DNA of 64,000 nt from Tubiluchus corallicola (Eukaryota; Priapulida; Priapulimorpha; Priapulimorphida; Tubiluchidae): the NCBI GenBank assembly GCA_030141605.1, contig JAQGDQ010000625.1, forward strand, positions 15,001 through 79,000. Reading direction: 5' to 3'. The notes under the pieces were generated by a model, which was not told the DNA's origin, did no database searches, and saw only the letters and a program-made list of their open reading frames with translations. Numbering within the stretch: the first letter of the stretch is position 1; each line of letters opens with the position of its first letter. The position numbers were made by a program, and so were the translations under genes. Of the stretch, positions 56,201 to 63,866 are shown piece after piece.

Positions 56201-58944
56201 AACACACCTGACCAGCAGTATCCACTAACTTCAGTTCATACGCTTGTCCTCGTATCTTTACATCTTTAGAAAATGCTGCAATGCGCGAAAATAGACAAAA
56301 TCAGTGATGTTAAAGTCTTTATTCAAAAATTCACTGTACATCATGTCCACTGTCCAGATGACATCGCAGTAATGGAAGATAACATCCGTCTAAGTGGATG
56401 TTACTATTATGTCATGGCAAAGACTGACACCTTTGTGTTAGAAATATATTGCATCAATAGCATATTAACAGGTACAGCCAAGTGACCCCAACCAACGGGT
56501 CATTTGCGGCTTGGCATCTTGTGCACATAATAATAAATATACAGTGGCCGCCGCTTATTGTGGACACCTCGGGCCAGCAGTGTATGTCCATATTAAGCGG
56601 CTGTCCATATTAAGCGAAGTGACCCATGAAGACCCTTCCCCTTCATTAAAAAAGGCAAAAAACTGTCTGTATCAACTCGTCTCCTGTTTTATTGAAAAAA
56701 AGAAGTCAGACGAGTTTGTTTGGCAGGAAACTTTTCTCTCAACCTTGAACGGAAGGAAGTTATCACAGTTTCGAAGCTCTCAAGGCCACGGCAAACGGCG
56801 AACTGACTGATGCAATGACTCACACAGGCAGCAGAGCGGGAAGCTCTTTTCAATCACGCGCGCAGGGCGTGGTTGGCACGGCTGGTCACGTGCCAAGAAT
56901 GTTCGCTGTCCATATTAAGCGGCGGTTGTCCATATTAACCGGCGGATTTTATAGGGGAAAATTCCGTCCCTCGCGAGTTGTCCACAATAACCGGCTGTCC
57001 ACAATAACCGTGTCCATAATAAGCGGCGGCCACTGTATTATTAAATACTTTTATGTACAAAGCTGTAATGATCATTGTGGACATATTTAATAAATAAATA
57101 AAAAAATAAATAAAATAATGCTAATAACACCTATAGATCACCTGCAACAAAGAAATTTTACTACTCACTGTTTTCTATGGTTGGGTCATATGAATCAACA
57201 AACTGTCCGTCCACGAACTGTATTGTCAGCGACGATTTGCCTATGAAATATTTAGCCCATCAATCAAATAATAATAAGATACAAGTTCTAGTTCAACTTT
57301 CTTGTATAGCTTATCTAGAAAAGCATGCTAAATCACTAACCTTACAATATACAAAATTCTGCTTTCTAAAAATTATAGAAAAGAAGCTAATAAGTACTAG
57401 TTACAGGCAAATTTTTTAACTGACGCTATAAATACTTGGTATTTAAATATAATGAACCTGTTTTGAGGTTAATTTCTTTTGGTACATTAAACTAGGCCTA
57501 TCACTGTTTTTGCAAGATTTATTTAATTTTTATTTTTCTGTTATACATTTTTATCTTTTAACAAATCAAAGAAGAGCTACAAGTTACACAAAAAGAGGAC
57601 CTGTTCCATAAACAATATTACTGTGATTTACTCGCGCCCTTGTCAACTGGTGTGTGCGAACAATAATCACTGGCAAAGGCTTTAACACACTGTAGTTATT
57701 TGAATATTATTCATCCTTGCAGCTTTCATTTATGTCCCCACCTGTCATGTCTTTCCTGGTTAAGCAGCAAATTATTAAAACCCACATGGTGATGGAAGGT
57801 TTGTTTAATAACGTGTCCGACAGTTATTAGTTTATCAATGAAGCCTACCATAGGCTGTGGAATTTGTAAACATTTAACAGGAATGTTGAGATTATCTTTA
57901 TATTTGTAGTTGTAAGACTGTTGGAAGCGAAGTAGGATACTAGCCGAAGTAGGACAGTTTGGCGTACATGGACTAGCCCAAGCAGGACACGTCCAACATG
58001 GGCTAGCACAAGAAGGATGTGTCGTACATGGGCTGCCCAAGTAGGACACTAGAGGCAGGTCAAGAACTGAGTCATCAACCGTACGGCAGTGTCCGTTGTC
58101 CTTGTTTATTTAATAATAATAACTGAAAACGTCAATACACGTTTAATCATGTTTATTATAAATCTGATAAAATAAAAGAACCTTATTCTGAGCTAGTACA
58201 GGCCATTATTAAATTTGGCTTCCATATTAAAGTTTTGAAGTGAAACAAGCCCACTTTTTACGTGATTTCAACATTTGCTTAAAGTATTATCATTATTTAT
58301 TTTGTCTCGCTTCACAGATAGGTGATCTGTTTCACAACCTCTTGGACAAATAATTGTTTACTACTAAGTAAACGAGCTAGCGAGCTATGTGCCCTACATA
58401 GTTTATCTCTTTAAAGCATTAGATACTTATGTTATGATGATTTTAATGAGCTAATACATGTATTACGATATTATTGTAAAAATACATTTGTAAATTGTCA
58501 AGGACTATACATAATTATTATAAAGTTACTTCTTTTTCTAAAACAAATTTAGTTTTATGTTTTGTTATGACATAATTCTCAATTCTTGACAGAAATTGCC
58601 AGTGGCCTACTTGGACTGCCCATGTGCTACTCTGCTTTTCCGTACATTTAGCACGTGTTTTAGTGGAAGTGTCCTACTTTGGCTAGTAGCGTGTACTCCA
58701 CGTCCTACAAAGACAATTTTATCTTTTGACAGTTATGGTGGACACTGTCACCGACTCAACAACTAATTTCTAATGTTTTTGATGACCATCTTTATCAAAG
58801 TCAGCTTGATTGGTGAGAATTGTGGTACATCATAATTCATAAAGTGCACTGTGAAGGAGATGAATTCAGAAATGAAAATTTTGAATCATGCTTACCAACG
58901 GATCGAAATCCCATTAAGGCAATTTTGCGCTGTTTTGTTGGCAT
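44114..58944 (-). CDS. Rheb: Rheb small GTPase, complete coding sequence in seven exons
   Basis: Rheb is a Ras-family GTPase that sits on endomembranes and activates TORC1. Exons in transcription order: 58896-58944, 57169-57240, 56208-56275, 53221-53360, 50816-50863, 49017-49098 and 44114-44203. They total 549 nt, or 182 residues plus stop, against about 184 in vertebrates. All introns are GT..AG and phases join exactly. Motifs: P-loop GFRSVGKS (12-19, with the Rheb-type Arg at 14), effector [11 protein letters not shown] (32-42), DTAGQDEYS (59-67), NKTD (118-121), ETSAK (146-150), and a C-terminal CSIS box (179-182) predicted to be farnesylated. Four of six introns contain mobile elements or satellites. 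It is head to head with the Nit2-like gene. No key residue is missing, so it should be functional. Confidence 0.97.
44281..45610. other. Rheb intron 6, distal unique part
   Basis: AT-rich intron with no recognised repeat or exon. Confidence 0.45.
45616..45648. other. Perfect hairpin, 14-bp stem, 5-base loop
   Basis: ACATTACATTGTCA, then CTCAT, then TGACAATGTAATGT. It lies in Rheb intron 6 about 90 bp before the 38-bp minisatellite. It could be a small foldback or a transcribed structure; no function assigned. Confidence 0.8.
45735..47374. repeat. Minisatellite, 38-bp unit, about 43 copies
   Basis: The unit contains CACTGCACTGGACATTCTAA and TAGCAATGTCATTGAAAG. Copies are almost identical, differing mainly at AAAGCACT/AAAGCTCT/AAGGCACT/AATGCACT. 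It occupies 1.6 kb of Rheb intron 6. High homogeneity indicates recent expansion. Confidence 0.98.
47706..47818. repeat. Compound microsatellite (GATA)n then (GGTA)n
   Basis: About 45 bp of GATA repeats change into about 65 bp of GGTA repeats with one GCTA interruption. It lies in Rheb intron 6. Confidence 0.97.
47830..49010. other. Rheb intron 6, proximal part
   Basis: No exon recognised. The block at about 48580-48830 is GC-richer (GGCCCGCCTAAGTGATCGTG, GACGCAGGCATCCCTTGGGG) and may be a retroposon fragment of unknown class. Confidence 0.4.
49017..49098 (-). CDS. Rheb: Rheb exon 6 (ETSAK)
   Basis: Acceptor TGTTTTTAG, donor GTAAAT. It encodes [20 protein letters not shown] then TSAKQNE. 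Confidence 0.96.
49574..50045 (-). mobile_element. hAT-like MITE family A, copy 4
   Basis: Ends are CAGGGGTGTGCAAATTGCGG and ATTTGCACACCCCTG. Flanking ATGTAAGA and ATGTAGAG are a decayed 8-bp duplication. It lies in Rheb intron 5, and its orientation equals that of copy 3. Confidence 0.9.
50187..50670 (+). mobile_element. RTE-like LINE 3' fragment, copy 3
   Basis: Starts CCTAGCCACCGGGGGGCAAG and ends GGGAAGAAGAAGAAGA. It includes GTCAGGAAGGGCATCCGCCT. Close to the copy at 42340 but with an in-frame TGA in the MRMLR segment. It lies in Rheb intron 5, inserted antisense to the gene. Confidence 0.82.
50816..50863 (-). CDS. Rheb: Rheb exon 5 (NKTD)
   Basis: A 48-nt micro-exon. Acceptor TTTTTCAG, donor GTGAGT. 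It encodes [15 protein letters not shown] with split codons at both ends, and carries the guanine-specificity motif. Too short to show up as an open frame. Confidence 0.95.
51000..51118. repeat. Short tandem repeat, about 45-bp unit, about 2.5 copies
   Basis: AAAGACTTATGTAAACTTAG followed by GTTTGA(CT)CATGG is repeated with small length changes. It lies in Rheb intron 4. Confidence 0.85.
51281..51773. mobile_element. Foldback/MITE-like element with about 60-bp inverted repeats
   Basis: The left arm 51281-51340 (GAATTCTCTGATTATTTTTT to TTGTTTCAAACGAC) is the near-perfect inverse of 51714-51773 (GTCGTTTGAAACAAGTTTAG to AATCAGAGAATTC). The 373-bp interior contains no transposase. It lies in Rheb intron 4. 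Target duplication not identified. Confidence 0.85.
51780..53215. other. Rheb intron 4, remaining part
   Basis: AT-rich. A stretch near 52080-52130 (CAGGCCGGGGGTTTTGGGGC) is locally GC-rich. Nothing recognised. Confidence 0.4.
53221..53360 (-). CDS. Rheb: Rheb exon 4
   Basis: Acceptor GTTTGATAG, donor GTAAGT. It encodes [20 protein letters not shown], then [20 protein letters not shown], then DMTGKV plus two bases. Confidence 0.96.
53979..54897. repeat. Minisatellite, 63-bp unit, about 14.6 copies
   Basis: The unit contains AGTATGCATATGCCTATTTG, TGATGATCTTAAATTCAGTT and ACATTTATGATGGTGTATAT. Because 63 is a multiple of 3 the array is open for long distances in several frames on both strands. 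These frames have no start context, are biologically odd low-complexity peptides, and are not called as genes. It lies in Rheb intron 3. Confidence 0.97.
54900..56205. other. Rheb intron 3, remaining part
   Basis: Includes a probable LINE or SINE 3' tail at about 55925-56050 (AGATGACCAATTGGTCTTTC, ending AAAAAGATTATTATTATTAT). No exon seen. Confidence 0.45.
56208..56275 (-). CDS. Rheb: Rheb exon 3 (DTAGQ)
   Basis: Acceptor CATTGCAG, donor GTGTGT. It encodes [20 protein letters not shown] then AGQ, ending exactly at the switch II Gln. Confidence 0.95.
56497..57105 (+). repeat. Retroposon 3' tail interrupted by the Tigger-like MITE
   Basis: The left piece 56497-56541 and right piece 57036-57105 together match 6685-6800. 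It ends in AATAAATAAATAAAAAAATA. Confidence 0.8.
56542..57035. mobile_element. Tigger-like MITE inserted in a retroposon tail
   Basis: The left end is CAGTGGCCGCCGCTTATTGT and the right end, complemented, is CAGTGGCCGCCGCTTATTAT. TA lies on both sides. Subterminal phrases TGTCCATATTAAGCGG repeat at both ends. The flanks join to the uninterrupted copy at 6685-6800, which proves the boundaries. It lies in Rheb intron 2. Confidence 0.92.
57169..57240 (-). CDS. Rheb: Rheb exon 2 (switch I / effector)
   Basis: Acceptor ATTTCATAG, donor GTGAGT. It encodes [20 protein letters not shown] then TIEN, including the effector Tyr and Thr. Confidence 0.96.
57926..58708. mobile_element. Foldback-like element in Rheb intron 1
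   Basis: The left end repeats GAAGTAGGAC, ACTAGCC and ACATGGGCT phrases. The right end has the inverse set (GTCCTACTTTGGCTAGT, TACTTGGACTGCCCATGT). The phrase AAGTAGGACA occurs several times. Exact termini uncertain. Confidence 0.6.
58896..58944 (-). CDS. Rheb: Rheb exon 1 (start codon, P-loop)
   Basis: ATG at 58942-58944. It encodes [16 protein letters not shown] plus one base of the P-loop Gly codon, and the donor GTAAGC follows. Chosen because it is the only ATG with Rheb-like sequence, and protein length then matches the family. Confidence 0.95.
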
Positions 58945-59150
58945 AACGAAAGACAGCAATATTAACTTGATGTTACATGAATAAATTAAGTAGTAGCCTA
59001 TAGTCAAACTTTATAAAAATGGACTATTAACAAAAAGTAGCACAAACACAAACTCTTCGATAACACGGTATGAAAAGTTGATGCGCATGCGCTGCCTTTC
59101 AGCAATAGCAGGCGTCTTTGTTTCGCTAACACATGTTACTTGAAACGAAA
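58945..59150. promoter_or_regulatory. Bidirectional promoter region of Rheb and Nit2-like genes
   Basis: The start codons of the two divergent genes are 206 bp apart, so both 5' UTRs and promoters must lie here, unless an unseen upstream 5' UTR exon exists for either gene. There is no TATA box at a convincing distance for either gene. It contains a perfect NRF1-type palindrome (59082-59092), typical of TATA-less housekeeping promoters. Confidence 0.75.
59082..59092. promoter_or_regulatory. NRF1 (Ewg)-type binding site
   Basis: TGCGCATGCGC, containing the 10-bp palindrome GCGCATGCGC. This is the known core for NRF1 and its insect ortholog Ewg. It is one of very few CpG-rich words in this AT-rich gap. 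Confidence 0.6.
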
Positions 59151-59163
59151 ATGGCAGCTTCCA
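59151..59163 (+). CDS. NIT2: Nit2-like exon 1 (start codon, 13 nt)
   Basis: ATGGCAGCTTCCA followed by the donor GTGAGT. It joins to 59652 to give MAAST then FRLALIQM, so the phase and the N-terminal spacing match the family. ACGAAAATGG gives a fair start context. Confidence 0.88.
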
Positions 59164-62100
59164 GTGAGTTTTGTTTTGACTGTGCTGCGTTTTAGACTTA
59201 AAAGCAATATTTGTTGTAATAATCACAAGTTGTCTTTAAATTACTTTGTCTGAAAAAAGTTGTGCCATTTTCAATAAAATTTTATTATAAAATTGCTAAG
59301 TTTTTGGCAAGTTGGTTGTAAAATATAATATTGTACAAAAATAATTATTTTCACCAATGTTTTTTCTTACAATCAGTATCGTCTATGTGGTGCACTAAGG
59401 CGTCAGTGCATATCACATGTAGTTGCTTACTGTGGCCGAAATAAAGTGTATCATCAGGCTTAGAGCCCTGGCCTGTATAAGCATTCTGTAATTTCTCAAC
59501 CGGATGAAGAATAGCAATGATGAGCCACATATTCAGGATAAAAATGAATATGCTTGACGTATTAATGTGCAGTCTTAAAAATGAAAATTATAAATATTTT
59601 GATATAATACTTATTATAATCTTAAAGCATTTCTGCGTGTGTTTATTGTAGCATTTCGTCTGGCTTTGATTCAAATGGCTGTCGGTGCAAATAAGGCAGA
59701 GAATGTCAAGCGAGCCGTTGAATTTGTTCAAGAAGCTGCAAAGCAGAAAGCACAGATGGTTGTCTTGCCAGTAAGTAAGCTAAGTTCTTCATGCTTGTGA
59801 CTTGCTCTTGTGTATCAAGTAGTACAGTACTTTTAATACGTTGGTAATAAAGAATTTTAAGCATATTTGGTTTTCATTTTGATAAGATATTTCAAACAAT
59901 GTTCACATATTAGACATTCATTATTGGTCATTAAGTGAGCAGTAGAAAGCTTTCAAATGCAAAAGAAAATTCCAATTTTTCAAGCAAATAGTATTAATTA
60001 GTGCTTTCTAACTGAACGAGTGAAACTTTTTAAAACTGTATGTTTAGCAAATAATAAAATTTCAGGTTTTACTACTAATTACATTTTTTGAACCATTACA
60101 AATTTATGAACTTAGACAGACTTGGAGAGCTTTATTTATAATGTTTCAGCATACCATAGTATCAGTGAGTAACTTTTTAGCTTGTCTGATGTTAATTCTA
60201 GGAAACATTTAACTGTCCTTATGGTGTACAGTACTTCAAACAATATTCGGAAAAGATTCCAGGCAAAACAAGCGACGATCTTTCGCAAGTGGCAAGCAAC
60301 AGTAAAATTTTCCTGTTAGGAGGTAGCAAATGCATAATGAAATCTTCCACCGTACACTTTTGATTCATGAGACATTAATTTCTCATACTGTCTGCCGATA
60401 CACTTTTTATAGCTAAAATATAAAAAAAAACTGTGTCCGTAGCGTCAAAAAATGCTTTTCTTGGTGTGCATCTTCTTCTTCTTTTATACATGTTAATTAT
60501 AGCAAACTTAGCAGTATAAAATAGATTATACTATAAATTTGGCTTGTACAGCTTCTATTTGTACTTCTAATGTCTCATGTTTAAAAGTGTCTGGTGAGCT
60601 TCATATTTTAAGCCCAAGTCTGTAACTCACAATGGGGAGCATCACTTTTTTTTAGAGACTAGACTACCAGAAAAAATCACCTTAAGGCTGAGGCCTCGCA
60701 GGTTTTTAGTGACAGCCCGACAAATTTTTTACACACATGGGATTACCTCATACAGTTACAAAGTACAATAGCATTTATTGCTGCCAGGGTGCTAGTTTTG
60801 TTGCCAATTTTCCCGATTTGATTGATCATTTTATTCACCTTACAAAACAACCAAATTTATCGGAAAAATCGATAGCACTAGTGAGGACCATTGAGGTGCC
60901 CAGGATGTCCGGTTTCATGACTACAAGGAAATTGTGGGTTTTGATGAAACTTCTTAGTTGCAGATTTGGACTTTAAAATTAGTGAATAGACTGCAAATAG
61001 TGCAATTACAAGTTTCATTGTTGTGCCTGATCAACTTGCTGGCCATTGAGAAGTTTCACTTTCATATTCATTAATTTTGTTACAATGAGTATTTGCAGGT
61101 AAAAACAGTCAACCGATCTATTAAGAGGGGTTCTTAAGCTTTGTAATGATCACATTTTTGCATCAAGATCATTTTTGAGTTTTATGCATTTTGAGCAATA
61201 CAAGTGTGTAATTGCACTACTTACAGTTGTACTCGACTGCCATCTAGGGGTGAGTTAGAAAAACAATGCAAGTGTGTAATTGCACAACTTGCAGTCGTAC
61301 TCGACTGCCATCTAGGGGTGAGTTAAAAAAGAATGCAAGTATGTAATTGTACTACTTGCAGTCGTGCTCGACTGCCATCTAGGGGCGAGTTATCAAAACA
61401 ATGCAAGTGTGTAATTGCACTACTTGCAGTCGTACTCGACTGCCATCTAGGGGCGAGTTAGAAAAACAATGCAAGTGTGTAATTGCACTACTTGCAGTCG
61501 CGTGCACTGATACATCCACTATTTCATGTTTTGGACCCATCTTATTCAGCTGCCACTTGTTTTAGTCCCTTCGGTATCTTACTTCTAATGCTTCGTCATT
61601 TGGCTAATAGAGAGTAAGCAAAGTTTTTGAAATTCGAACCTTGGCCTTTGCTTATTCGATGTTTGTGTTACAGGAGTGCTTCAATGGCCCTCTTGGCACG
61701 CAACATTTCCTTAACTATGCCGAGACATTTCCCGGTCAAACCACGACCGCCCTTTCGGTGGCTGCAAAAGAGAACAATGTTTACTTAGTGGGAGGTACTT
61801 CTCATTTTTCGCATCTCTTGGTTTAATATTGTAGTTGCGTTACATCGACAATGTTTGATGCATTTAGAAATAATCTATTAATAATTATAATAATAATAAT
61901 AATAATATTTATTTAAAGTCAGCTTTTGGGTCAACAATTAACATTAGCTCAAAGAGCTATTATCGCCGACTGTAAATAACAACCTACAACTACATAACAG
62001 AGACTGTATTACCCCATTTTTACCCTAAATACCACGCGTCAGGCAGGGCAACAGCAGGTACCATTTTTAAAGTCTTTGGTATGACCCGGCCGCTGGTTCG

Positions 62101-63575
62101 AACTCACGACCTCCCAGACGGAAAGCAGACACATTACCACTAGACTAGACCATCTGGTTAAAAACATTAACAGTTAAAACATTTTGTAAATGCTCTGTGA
62201 GAATAAATAATAAGAAACATTTTGTAAATGCTCTGTGAGAATAAATAATTGTACAGGATTTGCTTAAAGATAAGGACAAGTCACCTAGCATGTTGGGTTC
62301 ATTCTACACTTTGTAATTGCCGTGAGTTTAGTATGCTGCCCAGAAGATGGCGCTAGGATATAATTTTTCTAAATTTTAACTGTGTGCACACAAATTTTAA
62401 AAATCTGCCTATAGAGCACAGAATTATATAAGCTTAAGCTTATCACACTTTTATTACTAAATCTATATACCATTTTTTGAAAGATTGAAATAAACCTGAC
62501 TTTCCAGAAGGTGGGCCTTTCCTTTAAAATTAATCCTTTCAGTCCCAAATTATTTTTTTAATAATAAAAATTTTTTTGGCTTGGTGCTTTTGTTCAGTAT
62601 GTCCATCTTGTTTACACATAATAATTATTTTTTTCTACCTGTGCCCGCGTGCTAAATATAACCTGTATCCCACGGGATACATTGGGATTCAATGGAAGCA
62701 TAAAATGTGCTTCATTTTGCAACTGCTGATAATTTTTTAAAGTATTTAAGACATTTAGTATGCACGCTATGCTGATCTGTACAAAGTCGTCTCTAAAGTA
62801 CTGCACCTTGCACAGTTTTTAATTTATGTAGATTTTCTAGTTTGCCATTTTATCACCATTTTTAGTCTATTGTTATTGGCTTAAATCAAAATAACTATTA
62901 ACAGGTCAAATAACTGTCAGTTTTAAAATTTTATTAATTTTAAAGGCAGAAAATATTCTCGTATCCCACGGGATACAACAGGTATGAAAGGGTTAAGATT
63001 CTATAATAATTGTTTGTAATAACTAAAATTTTTCTGTCCTTTGACTTCATAATTCGTTTTCATAATAATGCGTAATGACTGAGAATTACTAAACCTCACG
63101 AACGTTAATGGGTATCAATCGGTGTGCGATATGGCAATTCTTGGTTACATTTTAGTAGAAATGGTTTTATTTGCATTCTTGTAATAATTTATGTTAGGTT
63201 AGCTATATGATTGTGATCATGAATCCTCGTTAAAGATAAATCAGTTACTGTTTGCGCTCTTGGGTTTTTGAAATCTGGGTGTTTTAAAAGTTCATATTAA
63301 TGTATTTGTCGTTGTAATCAGACCAGATGGTTTAGTCTAGTGGTAATGCGTCTGCTTTCCGTCTGGGAGGTCGTGAGTTCGAACCAGCGGCCGGGTCATA
63401 CCAAAGACTTTAACAATGGTACCTGCTGTTGCCCTGCCTGACGCATGGTATTTAGGGTAAAAGTGGGGTAATAATAGTCTCTGTTATGTAGTTGTAGGTT
63501 GTTATTTACAGACGGCGATAATAACTCTTTGAGCTAATGTTAATTGTTGATGCAAAAGTCGACTTTAAATAAATA

Positions 63576-63623
<48 letters not shown>

Positions 63624-63866
63624 TGAACTTCTTGTGTTTTTGTACAATTATAGTTAAATACATGTAGACTGTTGTAGCCACCGAATTATTTGAGTGTTTT
63701 AAACCAGGTTATTGGTAATTATAGTTTACCTAAAATCGTCAACGTCTGTGTAACGAGGCAACTTGGTTTTTTTGCAGGTTCAATACCTGAAGAAGATGGT
63801 GGAAAATATTACAACACCTGCGCTGTTTTTAATCCTAGCGGTAAAATGGTGGCAAAGCATCGAAAG
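59151..63866 (+). CDS. NIT2: Nit2-like omega-amidase (nitrilase superfamily), 5' exons, partial
   Basis: Nit2 hydrolyses alpha-ketoglutaramate and alpha-ketosuccinamate in cytosol and mitochondria, completing glutamine transamination. Visible exons: 59151-59163, 59652-59770, then either 60202-60322 or 61674-61794, then 63778-63866. The sequence starts MAASTFRLALIQMAVGANK. Catalytic Glu is residue 45 (VLPE) and catalytic Lys is residue 114 (KHRK), matching Glu43 and Lys112 of human NIT2. The catalytic Cys and the rest lie right of the window. Exons 60202 and 61674 are homologous, equally long (121 nt), and interchangeable in phase. Either one must be used, because both together or neither breaks the frame. 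The gene is divergent from Rheb. The close relative Nit1 is less likely, because the ECFN.P.G..YF pattern and the SIPEED segment are Nit2-like. Confidence 0.92.
59652..59770 (+). CDS. NIT2: Nit2-like exon 2
   Basis: Acceptor TTATTGTAG, donor GTAAGT. It encodes FRLALIQMAVGANKAENVKR then AVEFVQEAAKQKAQMVVLP, the first beta strand and helix of the nitrilase fold. It ends exactly before the catalytic Glu. Confidence 0.95.
60202..60322 (+). CDS. NIT2: Nit2-like exon 3a (alternative)
   Basis: Acceptor TTAATTCTAG, donor GTAGCA. 121 nt, start phase 0, end phase 1. It encodes ETFNCPYGVQYFKQYSEKIP then GKTSDDLSQVASNSKIFLLG. It keeps the catalytic Glu, and 18 of 41 residues equal exon 3b. The donor (GTAGCA) is weaker than that of the other exons. 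Confidence 0.88.
60325..61200. other. Nit2-like intron between alternative exons, first half
   Basis: No transposon ends recognised. A chance 79-codon frame at 60737 has no known domain. Confidence 0.4.
61201..61503. repeat. Tandem repeat, 68-bp unit, about 4.5 copies
   Basis: The unit carries AGTGTGTAATTGCACTACTT, GCAGTCGTACTCGACTGCCA and TCTAGGGG(T/C)GAGTTA. It lies between the two alternative Nit2 exons, 170 bp before exon 3b. Each unit contains small self-complementary words (GTAATTGCAC, GCAGTCGTACTCGACTGC). Confidence 0.92.
61674..61794 (+). CDS. NIT2: Nit2-like exon 3b (alternative)
   Basis: Acceptor TTTGTGTTACAG, donor GTACTT. 121 nt, same phases as 3a. It encodes ECFNGPLGTQHFLNYAETFP then GQTTTALSVAAKENNVYLVG. 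The E-C pair matches the usual Nit2 sequence, where 3a has E-T. Confidence 0.9.
61876..62158 (-). mobile_element. tRNA-derived SINE, minus orientation
   Basis: Complement of the SINE at 63322: the A-box, B-box, body and an AATAATAATAAT tail are all present in reverse. It lies in the intron after exon 3b. Confidence 0.88.
62160..62250. repeat. Short direct duplication, about 40 bp
   Basis: AACATTTTGTAAATGCTCTG followed by TGAGAATAAATAAT occurs twice in a row beside the SINE. Confidence 0.85.
62255..63320. other. Nit2-like intron between the two SINEs
   Basis: AT-rich. The phrase TATCCCACGGGATACA occurs in both 62667-62682 and 62962-62977, itself a short palindrome (ATCCCACGGGAT is near-symmetric). 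No gene seen. Confidence 0.4.
63322..63625 (+). mobile_element. tRNA-derived SINE, plus orientation
   Basis: The head GGTTTAGTCTAGTGGTAATG contains an A box (TAGTCTAGTGG). GAGTTCGAACC is the B box. The body GTCATACCAAAGACTTTAAC and GGTACCTGCTGTTGCCCTGC leads to a TTATTATTA tail. The inverse copy is at 61876. RNA polymerase III promoter boxes look intact. Confidence 0.9.
63778..63866 (+). CDS. NIT2: Nit2-like exon 4 (catalytic Lys)
   Basis: Acceptor TTTTTTTGCAG, donor GTTTGT. It encodes SIPEEDGGKYYNTCAVFNPS then GKMVAKHRK, ending at the catalytic Lys. Later exons are outside the window. Confidence 0.94.

Noticed and set aside
59011-59226. 71-codon minus-strand frame over the shared promoter
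   Set aside because: It overlaps the Nit2 start exon and promoter on the opposite strand, and has no domain.
60737-60976. 79-codon frame in the Nit2 intron as an extra exon
   Set aside because: No similarity to the nitrilase fold and no fitting splice phases. Exons 3a and 3b already supply the segment.
61876-62158. Genuine tRNA gene on the minus strand
   Set aside because: The tRNA-like head continues into a SINE body and tail shared with the copy at 63322.
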